A stretch of 14,510 bases of DNA from Xanthobacteraceae bacterium (GCA_030043175.1 JASHYD010000540.1:1-14510); one strand, 5' to 3'; counted from the first letter of the stretch, positions 7,157 to 14,510 are shown. The notes: a model not told the origin generated them from the letters alone. Made by a program: numbers and translations.

Positions 7157-7987
7157 ATGCGTGCTATGGCTGACATTGTCGAGACAATCTCGACCCGAAA
7201 AGCGACCGGAGAGCCGTTCGCGGTTGCGACGGTTGTACGAACGGTGGCAGCCACTGCGGCCAAGGCGGGTGCCAAGGCGGTAATCCTGCCAGATGGCACG
7301 ATCTCGGAGGGATGGATCGGAGGGGGATGTGCCCGAGCGGCCGTTCTCAAGGCCGCAAAGGATGCCCTTGCCGACGGCCGGTCCCGGCTAGTCTCGGTGC
7401 AGCCGCCCGACGCGCTGGATGGGCAAGGTCTTGGGCCTGGGGAGGAGCGTGCCGGGATACGGTTCGCCAAGAACATGTGTCCGAGCCAGGGCACGATAGA
7501 CATATTTGTCGAGCCGATGTTGCCGAAGCCGCAGGTGGTCATTTTTGGCGCGAGCCCGGTGGCGATCGCGGTGGCCGAGTTTGCAAAGCGCCTTGGGTTT
7601 GCAGTCACAGTTTGTGCGCCGGCCGCCGAGCAAGCTTCATTTGCCGATGTTGATCGCCGCATCGAAGGTTATGCGCTGCCCGTCGAAGCAGCCGCGGCGC
7701 GCTACGTTATTGTTTCGACACAAGGTCGGGACGACGAAGTCGCCCTGTTGGCGGCGCTTTCGATCGAAGCCGATTACGTTGCGTTTGTCGGCAGCCGCAG
7801 GAAAGCCGCGGCCCTGAAAACACTACTTTTGGCAAAGGGTACTAACGTCGAGCATCTGGAGAAGCTCAAGGCCCCGGCCGGTCTCGATGTCGGAGCGATT
7901 ACACCGGATGAAATGGCTGTCTCAATTGTCGCGGAAATCGTTGCAATGCGGCGGGGCAAACACTCCCGTGACGCAGCGACAGCGTGA
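7157..7987 (+). CDS. coxF: CoxF, XdhC/CoxI-family molybdenum cofactor maturation protein
   Basis: A 276-residue protein of the XdhC/CoxI family, in the position of coxF in the cox operon. Proteins of this family bind and hand over the molybdenum cofactor to xanthine dehydrogenase-type enzymes; the exact role of CoxF in CO dehydrogenase is less well defined. The XdhC N-terminal domain shows GEPFAVATVVRT (18-29) and EGWIGGGCAR (51-60). KNMCPSQGTIDIFVEP (105-120) is a conserved link. The C-terminal Rossmann domain has VVIFGASPVAIAVAEFAKRLGF (starting 127), a variant of the GxGxxG loop, and the end PAGLDVGAITPDEMAVSI (240-257) is typical. The start at 7157 is preceded by GGAGG six bases upstream; upstream in-frame codons lie inside coxE. 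No frame break is seen, making this the only cox gene here that appears intact. coxG is not found downstream. Confidence 0.9.
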   Translation: MRAMADIVETISTRKATGEPFAVATVVRTVAATAAKAGAKAVILPDGTISEGWIGGGCARAAVLKAAKDALADGRSRLVSVQPPDALDGQGLGPGEERAGIRFAKNMCPSQGTIDIFVEPMLPKPQVVIFGASPVAIAVAEFAKRLGFAVTVCAPAAEQASFADVDRRIEGYALPVEAAAARYVIVSTQGRDDEVALLAALSIEADYVAFVGSRRKAAALKTLLLAKGTNVEHLEKLKAPAGLDVGAITPDEMAVSIVAEIVAMRRGKHSRDAATA

Positions 7988-8076
7988 GAGGCGGTCTCGC
8001 TGACCTCTGCTCGACATTGTTGCGTGCCCGCCGACAATTCTGCGCGCGCTAGGGGCAGGGGGTTCAGCAACGCAAC

Positions 8077-8096
8077 GGGCGCGACATTACGCGTCC
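8077..8096. repeat. Hairpin in the convergent spacer
   Basis: GGGCGCG pairs with CGCGTCC (one G-T pair) around a six-base loop. Its position between two converging genes would suit a transcript end, but no T run follows on either strand, so a terminator role is a guess. Confidence 0.25.
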
Positions 8097-8165
8097 AAAT
8101 CTCCAGCGCATTTATGCATGGTTTCCCGGCCTTGATTCCAGCCCTTGACAATCGGCCGCCAATTC

Positions 8166-8228
8166 TCAATGTCGGTCTTTTGGAATGCCGCAAGTACAAG
8201 CACAAAAATCGACACGAAGCGAGATCAT
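8166..8228 (-). CDS. Very small open frame with good ribosome site, possibly a broken short gene
   Basis: An ATG at 8226-8228 is preceded by AAGGAG with suitable spacing and opens a 20-codon frame (MISLRVDFCACTCGIPKDRH). In a neighbouring frame the same region reads FVSIFVLVLAAFQKTDIENW and continues protein-like (KGWNQGRETMHKCAGDLDA) to a stop at 8087-8089. A start plus a hydrophobic stretch in the shifted frame would make a plausible signal peptide, so this may be a short exported-protein gene broken near its start. It lies about 110 bases after the MBL gene stop on the same strand. I do not recognise a family, and it may be chance. Confidence 0.2.
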   Translation of the reverse strand: MISLRVDFCACTCGIPKDRH

Positions 8229-8335
8229 TTTCTTGTCTCCTTCGATCGACAAATTGCCGATGTCAGGCTGATCTCGCAGATTGGCTCGACGACGCCTGTT
8301 CCCGGTGGGGCTCAACCAAATTTCGAACAACACTG

Positions 8336-9223
8336 TTACGGGAGAGCACCTGTCAGTTGCCGATAGAGCCGCCGAATGACCGTTGGCCTTTGGGATTCAT
8401 AGCCTCGCAGCTTTTCGTACTGCGGCCATTGGATCGTAGCAATAGCCTGCGCCTCCGTTCCGCCGCGTGTAATCGCTTGCTGAACGGCGTCACGAACATC
8501 CACCAGCATTTGTCGATAACGGAGAAACTCTTCGCGGCTTTGCTTCGGGTCCGCGGGAAGGGGACTATGTCCCGGAACGAAGATATCCGCATCGAGACCT
8601 GCGGCCGTCTCTACAGTCTTCAGCCAGTCAAGGCCGTAGCCATCGTTCATGAATAGAAATTGGCCGGCGGAAAAGACCTCACTCAGATATACGATCCGGT
8701 CCTGCGGCACAAAAATGATGCTGTCGCCTCGCGTGTGAGCACGGCCCAGATAGAGAACCTGGATTTCCTTGCCCCCGACGTAAAGGGTGATCCGATCCCG
8801 GAAAGTCTGGTTAGGAAGCCTCGCTTTCTGCTCCTCCGGTGGTGCTTTGTCCCTCTCCATTTGTCGAATGAGATCGGTTCGATAAAGCTCGTGTCCAATC
8901 TTTAATACGTCCGCGTAGGCAGCATTCCCCTTTGAATACGGGTTATGGTAGGGCGAAGACACCAAGAAACGAACTGGCTGTCGAGTCGTATTGGCAATCG
9001 CTTCTCGTTCGGCTCGCGCTACGGTCTCCGAATCCAGGGCATCGAATACAACCACTCCCTCACTGGTCGCGATAATCCCGCTGTTCAAATCGCCGGAACT
9101 GAACATGTAATGGCCGGGAATGATCTCGCGTATGCCGCTGATCTGGCCGCGCTGCGTCTCCTGGGAGTGCGCAGACGCGCAACACAGGAGCACGACAAAG
9201 AGTGCTATGGTTGATTTTATCAC
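8336..9223 (-). CDS. Exported metallo-beta-lactamase-fold protein with degenerate metal site
   Basis: A 295-residue protein beginning with a Sec signal peptide (MIKSTIALFVVLLCCASAHS, likely cut near residue 20), so probably periplasmic. Its order of motifs fits the metallo-beta-lactamase fold as seen in quinoprotein-relay-type hydrolases: GHYMFSSGDLNSGIIATSEGVVVFDAL (37-63), the strand RFLVSSPYHNPYSKGN (85-100), GRAHTRGDSIIF (160-171), RIVYLSEVF (176-184) and FVPGHSPL (215-222). The usual HxHxDH zinc motif aligns with PYHNPYS, leaving only His93; the later His163 and His219 are kept, and the usual Asp in the GD position is replaced (SEVF). Hydrolase activity is therefore doubtful or uses different ligands. 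The start is GTG 9221-9223 with GGAGG seven bases upstream. The frame is intact from end to end, so the protein seems maintained despite the lost ligands. Substrate unknown. Confidence 0.82.
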   Translation of the reverse strand: MIKSTIALFVVLLCCASAHSQETQRGQISGIREIIPGHYMFSSGDLNSGIIATSEGVVVFDALDSETVARAEREAIANTTRQPVRFLVSSPYHNPYSKGNAAYADVLKIGHELYRTDLIRQMERDKAPPEEQKARLPNQTFRDRITLYVGGKEIQVLYLGRAHTRGDSIIFVPQDRIVYLSEVFSAGQFLFMNDGYGLDWLKTVETAAGLDADIFVPGHSPLPADPKQSREEFLRYRQMLVDVRDAVQQAITRGGTEAQAIATIQWPQYEKLRGYESQRPTVIRRLYRQLTGALP

Positions 9224-9828
9224 TGCCGTTCCTCCGGTTATTTGCAGGTCGACAGGACGTTCGCCTGCCGGCGCTGTGAGCGCTGCCGCTTAGCAAGACT
9301 CGTCTGTGTGGCGGCTCATCGAAAGACTAACATTGTCCTGTGGGTTGGGAATAGCCGCCGCGGGCTCGAGGATTCTGCCGCTCGCGGCCGAGCCTTTGAG
9401 CAAAGCTCGCGGGAGGGACGAGGATTGCTCCCCGCGTACGGATCGCCGCATGCGCTGCAAACTCGCTCCCTCGGGTTTTGCCAGCGACGCGATGACATGG
9501 CACCGGTGTCGCGTCTGATTGGCGCAAACAAGCGCCGCTTGGGGTTATCAGCGCCGATTTCAAAAGGACCGACGGTATGTCCGGTCTGCCTTCGATCACC
9601 CCCAAATTGGGCAGCCTGGCCGCAAGAATCTTTGGCAAAGGCCGGCGTACGGTTCGTTCCCACCCAACCCAGGCTGCGATAGGGTGTGCGCAATAGCGGC
9701 TTGAGGGCGTTACGGTGGCGGCTCACATGTCGCCGGGGATCGGTTTGCTCGGAGCGGATCCCCTACGCCGAACGTCCGATTTGCAGCTCGCCAAGGCATA
9801 AAATGTGGAACCATGTGAGGGCGACAAG
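9224..9828. other. Divergent intergenic stretch, no supported gene
   Basis: About 600 bases between the divergent MBL and M28 genes. Open frames on both strands (for example 9242-9682 plus and 9316-9726 minus) overlap each other and show no known motif, so I take them as chance frames of GC-rich DNA. A perfect 7-bp inverted repeat (GGGGATC/GATCCCC) lies at 9735-9763, about 65 bases before the M28 start. Confidence 0.45.
9735..9763. repeat. Inverted repeat upstream of the M28 peptidase gene
   Basis: GGGGATC (9735-9741) and GATCCCC (9757-9763) are perfect inverted arms separated by 15 bases. It could be a hairpin or an operator upstream of the peptidase gene. I know no regulator with this exact site. 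Confidence 0.25.
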
Positions 9829-11282
9829 ATGATATTGAAACGCGTTGGGTTTACGGTGTTGCTGATCGCCTCGAGCTTTCTGCTTGGTGCTCAGCAGGAC
9901 AGCCAATCGATGATCGGGGCGATTAAGGCTGAAGGAGTGCGCAGTACCGAAGCAACGGTCCTCTTTCATACTCTGACAGATACGATCGGCCCGCGGCTGA
10001 CCGGATCGCCGGCGCACGTGCGGGCCGCGCGTTGGGCCGTGGAACGCCTGGCGGCCTGGGGCTGCACGATCCGCGACTTGAACCCTTTCAATTCGGGCGC
10101 GGATGGTCGCTCGAGAAGCTGACGGTGGAGATGACCGCGCCGCGGTTCATGCCGCTGATCGGATATGCCGAGGCATGGTCTCCATCGACATCCGGGGTCC
10201 TCATCGGCGCCCCCATCTACATCGGCGACAGCACTGCGGCCGATATCGATCGCCTCGGCCCTCGCCTGCGAGGCTCCATTGTACTCATGCATCGTCCGCA
10301 GACCGAATTTCTCCGCAACGACCGACAGCAACCATCCGAGGGAACCGGCCCGGTGCAAACGGGTAGCCCCCCACTTCCGGGGCCTTCCAGTTCAACTCCG
10401 ACATTCGACATGCTGACCCGGCTCCGCGCCCTTGGGGCGGGAGTCGCGCTCAGTCCCGGCGCCATGGAACATGGGACGGTGCGTGCTCAAGGCTTCCGCA
10501 ACACGGCACGCGACGCCGTTCCAATCGTCGTGCTAGCTGCAGAGCATTACAATATGCTGGTCCGAATGGTCCAGGCCGGCGCTTCACCACAGTTGCGCAT
10601 CGAGGTTGGGACCTCGTCCTACGAGAATGATCTCAACAGCTACAATGTCCTTGCTGAGATACCCGGCACGGATGCGATGTTACGGGAGGAGATTGTCCTC
10701 GTCGGCGCTCACCTGGATTCATGGCATACGGCGACCGGTGCCACCGATAACGCGGACGGCGTAACGGCAGTGATGGAAGCCATGAGAATTCTGACGGCCG
10801 TTCATGCGCGTCCTCGACGGACCATCCGCGTTGCGCTGTGGGGAGGTGAGGAACAAGGCCTGCTGGGCGCCCGTGCTTATGTGGACCAGCACCTTCGCGA
10901 TGATCTGTCCCGTAGCAAGATCTCCGTTTACCTGAACGATGATCCGGGAACAGGGCCATCGTACGGTTTCTATATGGAGAACAACGAGGCGGCGAAACGA
11001 ATCTTTGATGCATGGCTCGCGCCGCTGCGGGATATCGGAGTACGGCGAAACGTGATCGAAGGCATTGGCGCCACAGATCACGTGCCGTTCGATCAGGCGG
11101 GCATTCCGGCGTTCACTGTGATCAAGGACTTCCGAAATTACGATACTCGCACGCGCCACACCAATGCTGATCTAGCCGACGCCGTAAGGATTGAGGACCT
11201 CCGGCAGGCCGCTGTCTTCACGGCCGTCATGACGTGGCAGGCCGCGATGCGCGACCAACCCATCCCTCGCCAGAAGCGCTGA
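9829..11282 (+). pseudogene. Exported M28-family zinc peptidase, broken by a single-base frameshift
   Basis: Both parts together encode an M28 metallopeptidase (aminopeptidase/carboxypeptidase Q-like) of about 485 residues. The start at ATG 9829 has GAGG eight bases upstream and a signal peptide (MILKRVGFTVLLIASSFLLGA, then QQDS), so the protein would be exported. The first frame runs through LTDTIGPRLTGSPAHVRAARW to WAVERLAAWG near 10060. The remainder is in another frame, beginning GLHDPRLEPFQFGRGWSLEK. One G missing from the four-G run at 10058-10061 explains the break. The second part keeps the zinc-site residues of the family: GAHLDSW (His codon at 10710-10712), GATDNADG, WGGEEQGLLGA, NDDPGT and RHTNADLADAV. 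A PA-like insert lies between about 10140 and 10560. Only this one lesion is seen, so either it is a very recent pseudogene or the base is missing by sequencing error. Confidence 0.9.
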
Positions 11283-11479
11283 AGTGAATTCGGCGGCCCT
11301 GGCCGACCGTTCGCTTTGGGCAAATTCGCCCGTGATGCTACGCGGCCCGGACGTCACGGATCGAACCGGGTCAGCAATTCACCATGGCCTGCGTTCCCCA
11401 CAACACCAAAAAAGGGCGCCGTCAGCAATGTCCCCCTTCCGCTCCCTTCATTTCCGTTGAGGAACGAAAGACGAGCTAC

Positions 11480-11730
11480 GGCACAACCAGCAGCGGTCAA
11501 GCCTTTGAAGTGGTCGCAGCCGAAGACATAATGAAATCGTGCGGTCCTTGAGCATGTGCTGATGGCAGGATGGAGGCGACGACAGCCATGATCGCCTTCT
11601 TGAGGCCGCGCCGGGCTTTGATGCGATAGAACTGGGCCCGCAATACGAACACGATGCGCACGTTGACCTTGCTCGCCCGAGGCAACGTGCAGTACGTCGG
11701 CTCATGGAGGAGAACCCAATAGACAGACAA
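11480..11730 (-). pseudogene. IS110-family transposase 3' remnant
   Basis: The minus strand encodes AQFYRIKARRGLKKAIMAVVASIL (about 11555-11635), which closely matches the C-terminal end of IS110/IS902-type transposases (family approximately FYRIKARRGxKKAIMAVAASxL). After SIL the homology changes frame to HMLKD, matching the usual YHMLKDG, and again to a segment ending CDHFKG, like the usual ADHF ending. Only the C-terminal tail, including part of the serine-containing domain, remains; the RuvC-like DEDD half is absent. At least two frameshifts are present. This is a decayed piece of an insertion sequence, not an active element. Confidence 0.75.
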
Positions 11731-12459
11731 CGATAGAGCCTCCGGTTTGGCCTCAAAGTGCCCCTATGTGGTCGCGTTCAATTGTCGAATCCTTTGGCTG
11801 CTTTCATGTGATGACGGTTGCGCTAGTGGGCTGCAGGGAGACTCGTAAGTTCCGGCCACCGCGCTTTCCAAGCGGCAGCCTTTGCCTCCATAGGCGGTTC
11901 CTCAATCTCGGGTGAAGGCTCGCAACTTTCCAAATCATGTCAACTTCCGGATTTGCCGAGTCGGCCCATGGAATTTCTGACCTCACGATTCATCCAGCTC
12001 GTGCCATCGCACGAACGTTGCCGCCTTCCGTAGATAATCGGGCTCCTTCGGTTGTCGGTTGAGCCGATCCAAGGCGACCCGGTCTTATCGGCCGGCGCCG
12101 CCCAAAACGCGCCACTGCCTTAAAACGGCAGCGGCTTCAGCGCGGCGGGCCCAACCGACCGAACGCTAACATGCTAGCGAACCGATTCGCCTATTTCTGT
12201 GCATAAAGGCAAAACTGGGTCGCTCGCCGGCAACTGACAAAAGTCATAACAATGCAAATGGTTGGGCGCGATCGCACGATCCGAGCCGTGTCTGGATTGC
12301 AACACTTCTGGACTATTCGTGCTGACCGCCACTTTTTTGCCAACGGAATGCCTAACGGCGCCCGCGTCGTATCCTGCCGCGTCCGGGCCAAATGGGTCGG
12401 AACGGCCCGCACGCGACCCCAGGTCCCCTCGTGATGCCTCTGGGGGCCCAGGTCTTGTC

Positions 12460-12506
12460 TGTCCCCGGTCTCGTTACCTAAATCCCTCAGCACGGGACCG
12501 GGGACA
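12460..12506. repeat. 15-base imperfect inverted repeat
   Basis: TGTCCCCGGTCTCGT (12460-12474) and ACGGGACCGGGGACA (12492-12506) are inverted copies with one mismatch, separated by 17 bases. They could form a strong hairpin or be the two ends of an excised or internally deleted small element. No T run follows, so a terminator is unlikely. Confidence 0.6.
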
Positions 12507-12698
12507 GCGGTGCAAGTCACCGCAGGTATTGTTGTCTGTCAGCTTCTCGGCATATTCAACAAAGACGTCGCGCGTTAGTCACATGAATCAGCCATGGCGA
12601 TCAAAACGTCATGTTCAGTGTCAAACAGCCGGCACGTCAACTGCGCTATCTGTCTGTCGGTTTCCGTCAGCGCAGCATGATGACATCGCGGGCTGTTG

Positions 12699-12722
12699 CT
12701 GCCGCGACAGGAAAAGCGGCAG
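12699..12722. repeat. Short hairpin
   Basis: CTGCCGC (12699-12705) and GCGGCAG (12716-12722) are perfect inverted arms around a ten-base loop. Significance unknown; possibly related to the end of the neighbouring IS630 remnant. Confidence 0.3.
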
Positions 12723-12789
12723 GGAGCCTCGGCCTGCCATCAGACTGGGCATGGCAGAGTTAGCTGACTGGTGGGGCAGATTGAGTCGC

Positions 12790-13074
12790 TCTGCGACGTT
12801 ACGCGACTTGGCGCGGAGCTTGCGACCAATCATCAAATTTTCAGCGCGCGGAAGCCTCGTCCTTTGGAGCGAGGAGGAAGCGCGCTGCCTCTGTTGCTCG
12901 ACGTACTGCTTGATGATCGCCAACGAAGCGCCGCCGGCCGACGCCGCGAAATAGGCAGAGCCGCCACGAACGTGATATTCTTGCGATGTCCTCCCGGTGC
13001 ATAGCCGATCAGACGCTCGCCTCGCGGACTGCGTCCCCGCTGCCGCACCATGTCTGTGCTAGTGCAGGTCTGGC
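12790..13074 (-). pseudogene. IS630-family transposase remnant, interrupted by the group II intron
   Basis: Directly after the intron the minus strand reads QTCTSTDMVRQRGRSPRGE, then RLIGYAPGGHRKNITFVAAL. This matches the middle of IS630-family DDE transposases (approximately DETxxSTxMxRxxGRxPRGERL...PHGHxKTTTFVAGLR). Beyond that the match becomes patchy in other frames: a segment VRRATEAARFLLAPK resembles the AVRRAIRAAGARLFFLPKYSPD part, and KLRAKSRNVAERL resembles KLKxLLRKAxERT. Deletions and frameshifts are therefore present and no transposase could be made. The N-terminal half of the transposase should lie on the other side of the intron, outside the window. Confidence 0.72.
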
Positions 13075-13145
13075 GAGTAGGCCGAAGGAGTTTCACCCCC
13101 GGCCTCTCTCAGAACGGTGCCTGAACCTCTCAGCTCACACCGCTC
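13075..13145 (-). ncRNA. Group II intron domains V and VI
   Basis: Domain V spans 13112-13145 (34 bases): the outer stem GAGCGGTG pairs with CACCGTTC, it includes the AGC catalytic triad at bases 2-4, then a GG bulge, an upper stem TGAGC/GTTCA, and a GAGA (GNRA) tetraloop closed by a T-G pair. Domain VI follows at 13075-13111, with a GGCCG/CGGCC stem and an unpaired A in the 3' strand (GGCCTACTC) as the likely branch point. Domain V begins only three bases after the maturase stop codon. The exact 3' splice point is uncertain by a few bases. Confidence 0.88.
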
Positions 13146-13148
13146 CCA

Positions 13149-14399
13149 TCAGGCAAACGCGCCCATCTTGCTGAACCGCCAGTGCACAAAGAGGCTCGCT
13201 TGATCCTTCACCAACCGCTGTAGGAATTGGGAGGTGCGGATTTTGTGGCCCCTGAAGCGCTTGAACTTCCGCATCGCCCAGGCCAGGAGCGTCTGGTTGA
13301 CGTACCGGACCATGGGTCCCAGGGCCGACGGCGTGTATCGCCCATAGTAGCCAAACCATCCTCTGACAATGGGGTTGAGCTCTTGGGCAACGTCTGCCAG
13401 CGATACCTGTGTTCGACCGCGAATGTTCAATTCCCGGATCTTGGACCGCATGGTTTTCAGCGCCGAGGGGCTGACTGCGGGCGTGAAGCCGCAAAACACT
13501 CTTTTGCTTTGCGTTCCCCATACCGCCCGCGGCCGGAATTCATATCCGAGGAAGTCAAACTTGACGATCGGATACGACCCCTTGCGCTTATTATCCTTGC
13601 AGTACACGATCCTCGTTTTGGTGGGATGCATTTGCAGCTGACACTCCGCCAGCCTCGCTTGAAGTTCGGCCTTGAGGGCCTCTGCTTCCTGCTCGGTCCG
13701 GCAATGCACCAACCCATCATCGGCATACCGACACCATGGAAGGTCAGGATGTGTCCGTTTCATCCAGAGGTCAAATGCGTAATGCAGGAACAGATTTGCT
13801 AGAATCGGGCTGATCACGCCCCCTTGCGGAGTTCCACGTGTTCGCTCGATCCTGGTTCCATTCTGCTCCATGGGAGCTGTCAGCCACCTTTCGATGTAGA
13901 GCAGCGCCCATTTGCACGTCACATGCTTCCGAACTGCCTTGAGCAAGAGTTCGTGCGAGATATTGTCGAACAGCCCTTTGATGTCGAACTCCAAAACCCA
14001 GTCATCCTGCCAGCACCGCTTGCGCGTGACGCCTATCGCATCCAGAGCGGATTTCCCCGGTCTGTAGCCAAAGGAGTCGGGCAGGAACACCGAGTCCAGG
14101 TCCGGCTCAATCAGTTGTTTGACCACCATCTGCGCAATCCGGTCGCTCACGGTGGGCACACCCAAAATCCGCTCGCCTCCACTCTTCTTCGGAATGGAGA
14201 CAGCGTGCACCGGTGGCGGAAAGTAGGTTCCCGAGCTCATCCTGTTCCAAATCTTGTAGAGGTTGCTCTTCAAGTCGGCTTCGAACTGCTCAATCGTCTG
14301 ACGATCCACCCCAGCCGCACCCTTTGCGGATTTGACCGCTTTGTACGCTTCGTACACTCGCCGCTTCTCGATCAAGAAGGGCTTGTTTGTCGTATTCAT
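13149..14399 (-). CDS. ltrA: Group II intron-encoded reverse transcriptase/maturase (no endonuclease domain)
   Basis: A 416-residue protein that copies the intron RNA into DNA and helps it splice. RT blocks appear in order: VYEAYKAVKSAKGAAGVD (15-32), KKSGGERILGVPTVSDR (71-87), FGYRPGKSALDAI (110-122), VLEFDIKGLFDNI (135-147), GTPQGGVISPILANLFLHYA (189-208), the catalytic CRYADDGLVHC (223-233) with Asp227/228 and Asp139, HPTKTRIVYC (258-267) and FDFLGYEFRPR (281-291). The maturase (X/GIIM) domain covers about 330-416 with LNPIVRGWFGYYG (341-353). No HNH endonuclease domain follows, as in the En-lacking bacterial lineages. The start at 14397-14399 (MNTTNKPFLI) fits the family and has AAGGA five bases upstream; an in-frame start 14 codons earlier is less likely. 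The stop lies three bases before domain V. No frame break or lost catalytic residue is seen. Confidence 0.95.
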   Translation of the reverse strand: MNTTNKPFLIEKRRVYEAYKAVKSAKGAAGVDRQTIEQFEADLKSNLYKIWNRMSSGTYFPPPVHAVSIPKKSGGERILGVPTVSDRIAQMVVKQLIEPDLDSVFLPDSFGYRPGKSALDAIGVTRKRCWQDDWVLEFDIKGLFDNISHELLLKAVRKHVTCKWALLYIERWLTAPMEQNGTRIERTRGTPQGGVISPILANLFLHYAFDLWMKRTHPDLPWCRYADDGLVHCRTEQEAEALKAELQARLAECQLQMHPTKTRIVYCKDNKRKGSYPIVKFDFLGYEFRPRAVWGTQSKRVFCGFTPAVSPSALKTMRSKIRELNIRGRTQVSLADVAQELNPIVRGWFGYYGRYTPSALGPMVRYVNQTLLAWAMRKFKRFRGHKIRTSQFLQRLVKDQASLFVHWRFSKMGAFA

Positions 14400-14510
14400 C
14401 GTCGTCCTTCTGTCGCCAGTTGCTCCGACATATACGACCACCTGACTCAGCCCCTTCGCTCCGGTCCCATTACAGGACCTTCATCGCCACTACGGGCCGA
14501 TCCGCCCCAG

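Larger units (their letters stand above)
7988..8335. other. Convergent intergenic stretch between coxF and the MBL gene
   Basis: About 350 bases between genes that point toward each other. It holds a 7-bp hairpin at 8077-8096 and a small minus-strand open frame at 8166-8228 with a good ribosome site, listed separately. Nothing resembling coxG, the next gene in the reference operon, is found. Confidence 0.5.
11731..12789. other. Long intergenic stretch between transposase remnants
   Basis: More than 1 kb with no recognised gene. Overlapping open frames (such as 12191-12520 minus and 12262-12954 plus) show no domain and are probably chance. It contains a 15-base imperfect inverted repeat at 12460-12506 and a 7-bp hairpin at 12699-12722. 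Lying between IS110 and IS630 remnants, it is probably built from old mobile-element debris, but I cannot name the source. The smaller gap 11283-11479, after the M28 gene, is likewise empty. Confidence 0.45.
13075..14510 (-). mobile_element. Group II intron, 3' part including maturase gene; 5' end outside window
   Basis: The minus strand holds an intron-encoded reverse transcriptase/maturase gene followed at once by a group II intron domain V and domain VI, so the 3' boundary can be placed near 13075. Upstream of the gene (14400-14510) the sequence resembles the usual structured segment before such ORFs, but the intron 5' end (GUGYG-type) lies beyond the window. The intron sits within an IS630 transposase remnant on the same strand. 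Group II introns are self-splicing retroelements; with an apparently intact RT and a well-formed domain V, this copy may be functional if its 5' part is complete. Confidence 0.9.

Noticed and set aside
6712..7662. 316-codon open frame on the minus strand
   Set aside because: It lies opposite coxE and coxF, whose proteins are clearly recognised; its translation has no known motif and is typical of antisense frames in GC-rich DNA.
9242..9726. Overlapping long frames on both strands between the MBL and M28 genes
   Set aside because: No motifs, Cys/Arg-rich random-looking translations, and mutual overlap; treated as chance frames.
10032..10122. Programmed frameshifting in the M28 gene (and likewise in coxD)
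   Set aside because: No slippery heptamer with a downstream structure is evident, and the families are normally encoded in one frame; a plain indel explains both.
10633..11159. Two antisense frames of 126 and 146 codons
   Set aside because: They mirror the M28 peptidase catalytic domain.
13149..14399. Retron or diversity-generating reverse transcriptase
   Set aside because: The maturase domain, RT block pattern and the adjacent domain V/VI show a group II intron protein.
1..14510. CRISPR arrays, complete tRNA or rRNA genes, defence or toxin-antitoxin modules
   Set aside because: No regularly spaced repeats, no complete cloverleaf and no matching protein motifs were seen on either strand.

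Overview
This window looks like an accessory, decaying stretch of an alphaproteobacterial chromosome. The best guess is a Hyphomicrobiales/Bradyrhizobium-type genome: the DNA is GC-rich, it carries form I carbon monoxide dehydrogenase (cox) genes in the order known from Afipia (Oligotropha) carboxidovorans, and it holds IS110, IS630 and group II intron sequences. Organism assignment is inference.

Layout. Minus strand, 1-1227: 5' part of an exported family 3 beta-glucosidase, cut by the window edge. Minus strand, 2042-2611: DJ-1/PfpI protein. Minus strand, 2972-3805: cytidylate-kinase-like protein with a C-terminal BON domain. Plus strand, 4736-7987: the remains of a cox operon. Only the first ~17 codons of coxM survive, joined to a central piece of coxL, which is joined to the second half of coxD (with one extra T). 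Then comes coxE with an out-of-frame internal deletion, and an apparently intact coxF. coxS is gone. Minus strand, 8336-9223: exported metallo-beta-lactamase-fold protein whose main metal-binding motif is largely lost. Plus strand, 9829-11282: exported M28 zinc peptidase broken by one missing base. Minus strand, ~11480-11730: 3' remnant of an IS110-family transposase. Minus strand, ~12790 to the window end: an IS630-family transposase remnant interrupted by a group II intron with an intact reverse transcriptase/maturase gene.

Function. The region could once have encoded CO oxidation (coxMSL structural genes plus coxDEF maturation genes), but in this copy no CO dehydrogenase subunit can be made. 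Intact genes are the DJ-1/PfpI protein, the kinase/BON protein, coxF, the MBL-fold protein and the intron-encoded protein; the beta-glucosidase is intact as far as it is visible. I see no convincing new multi-gene system. The most informative signals are the stepwise collapse of the cox operon, the degenerate MBL active site, and the intron sitting in the catalytic region of an IS630 transposase. Intergenic stretches are long and mostly unassigned, which fits a region under weak selection.
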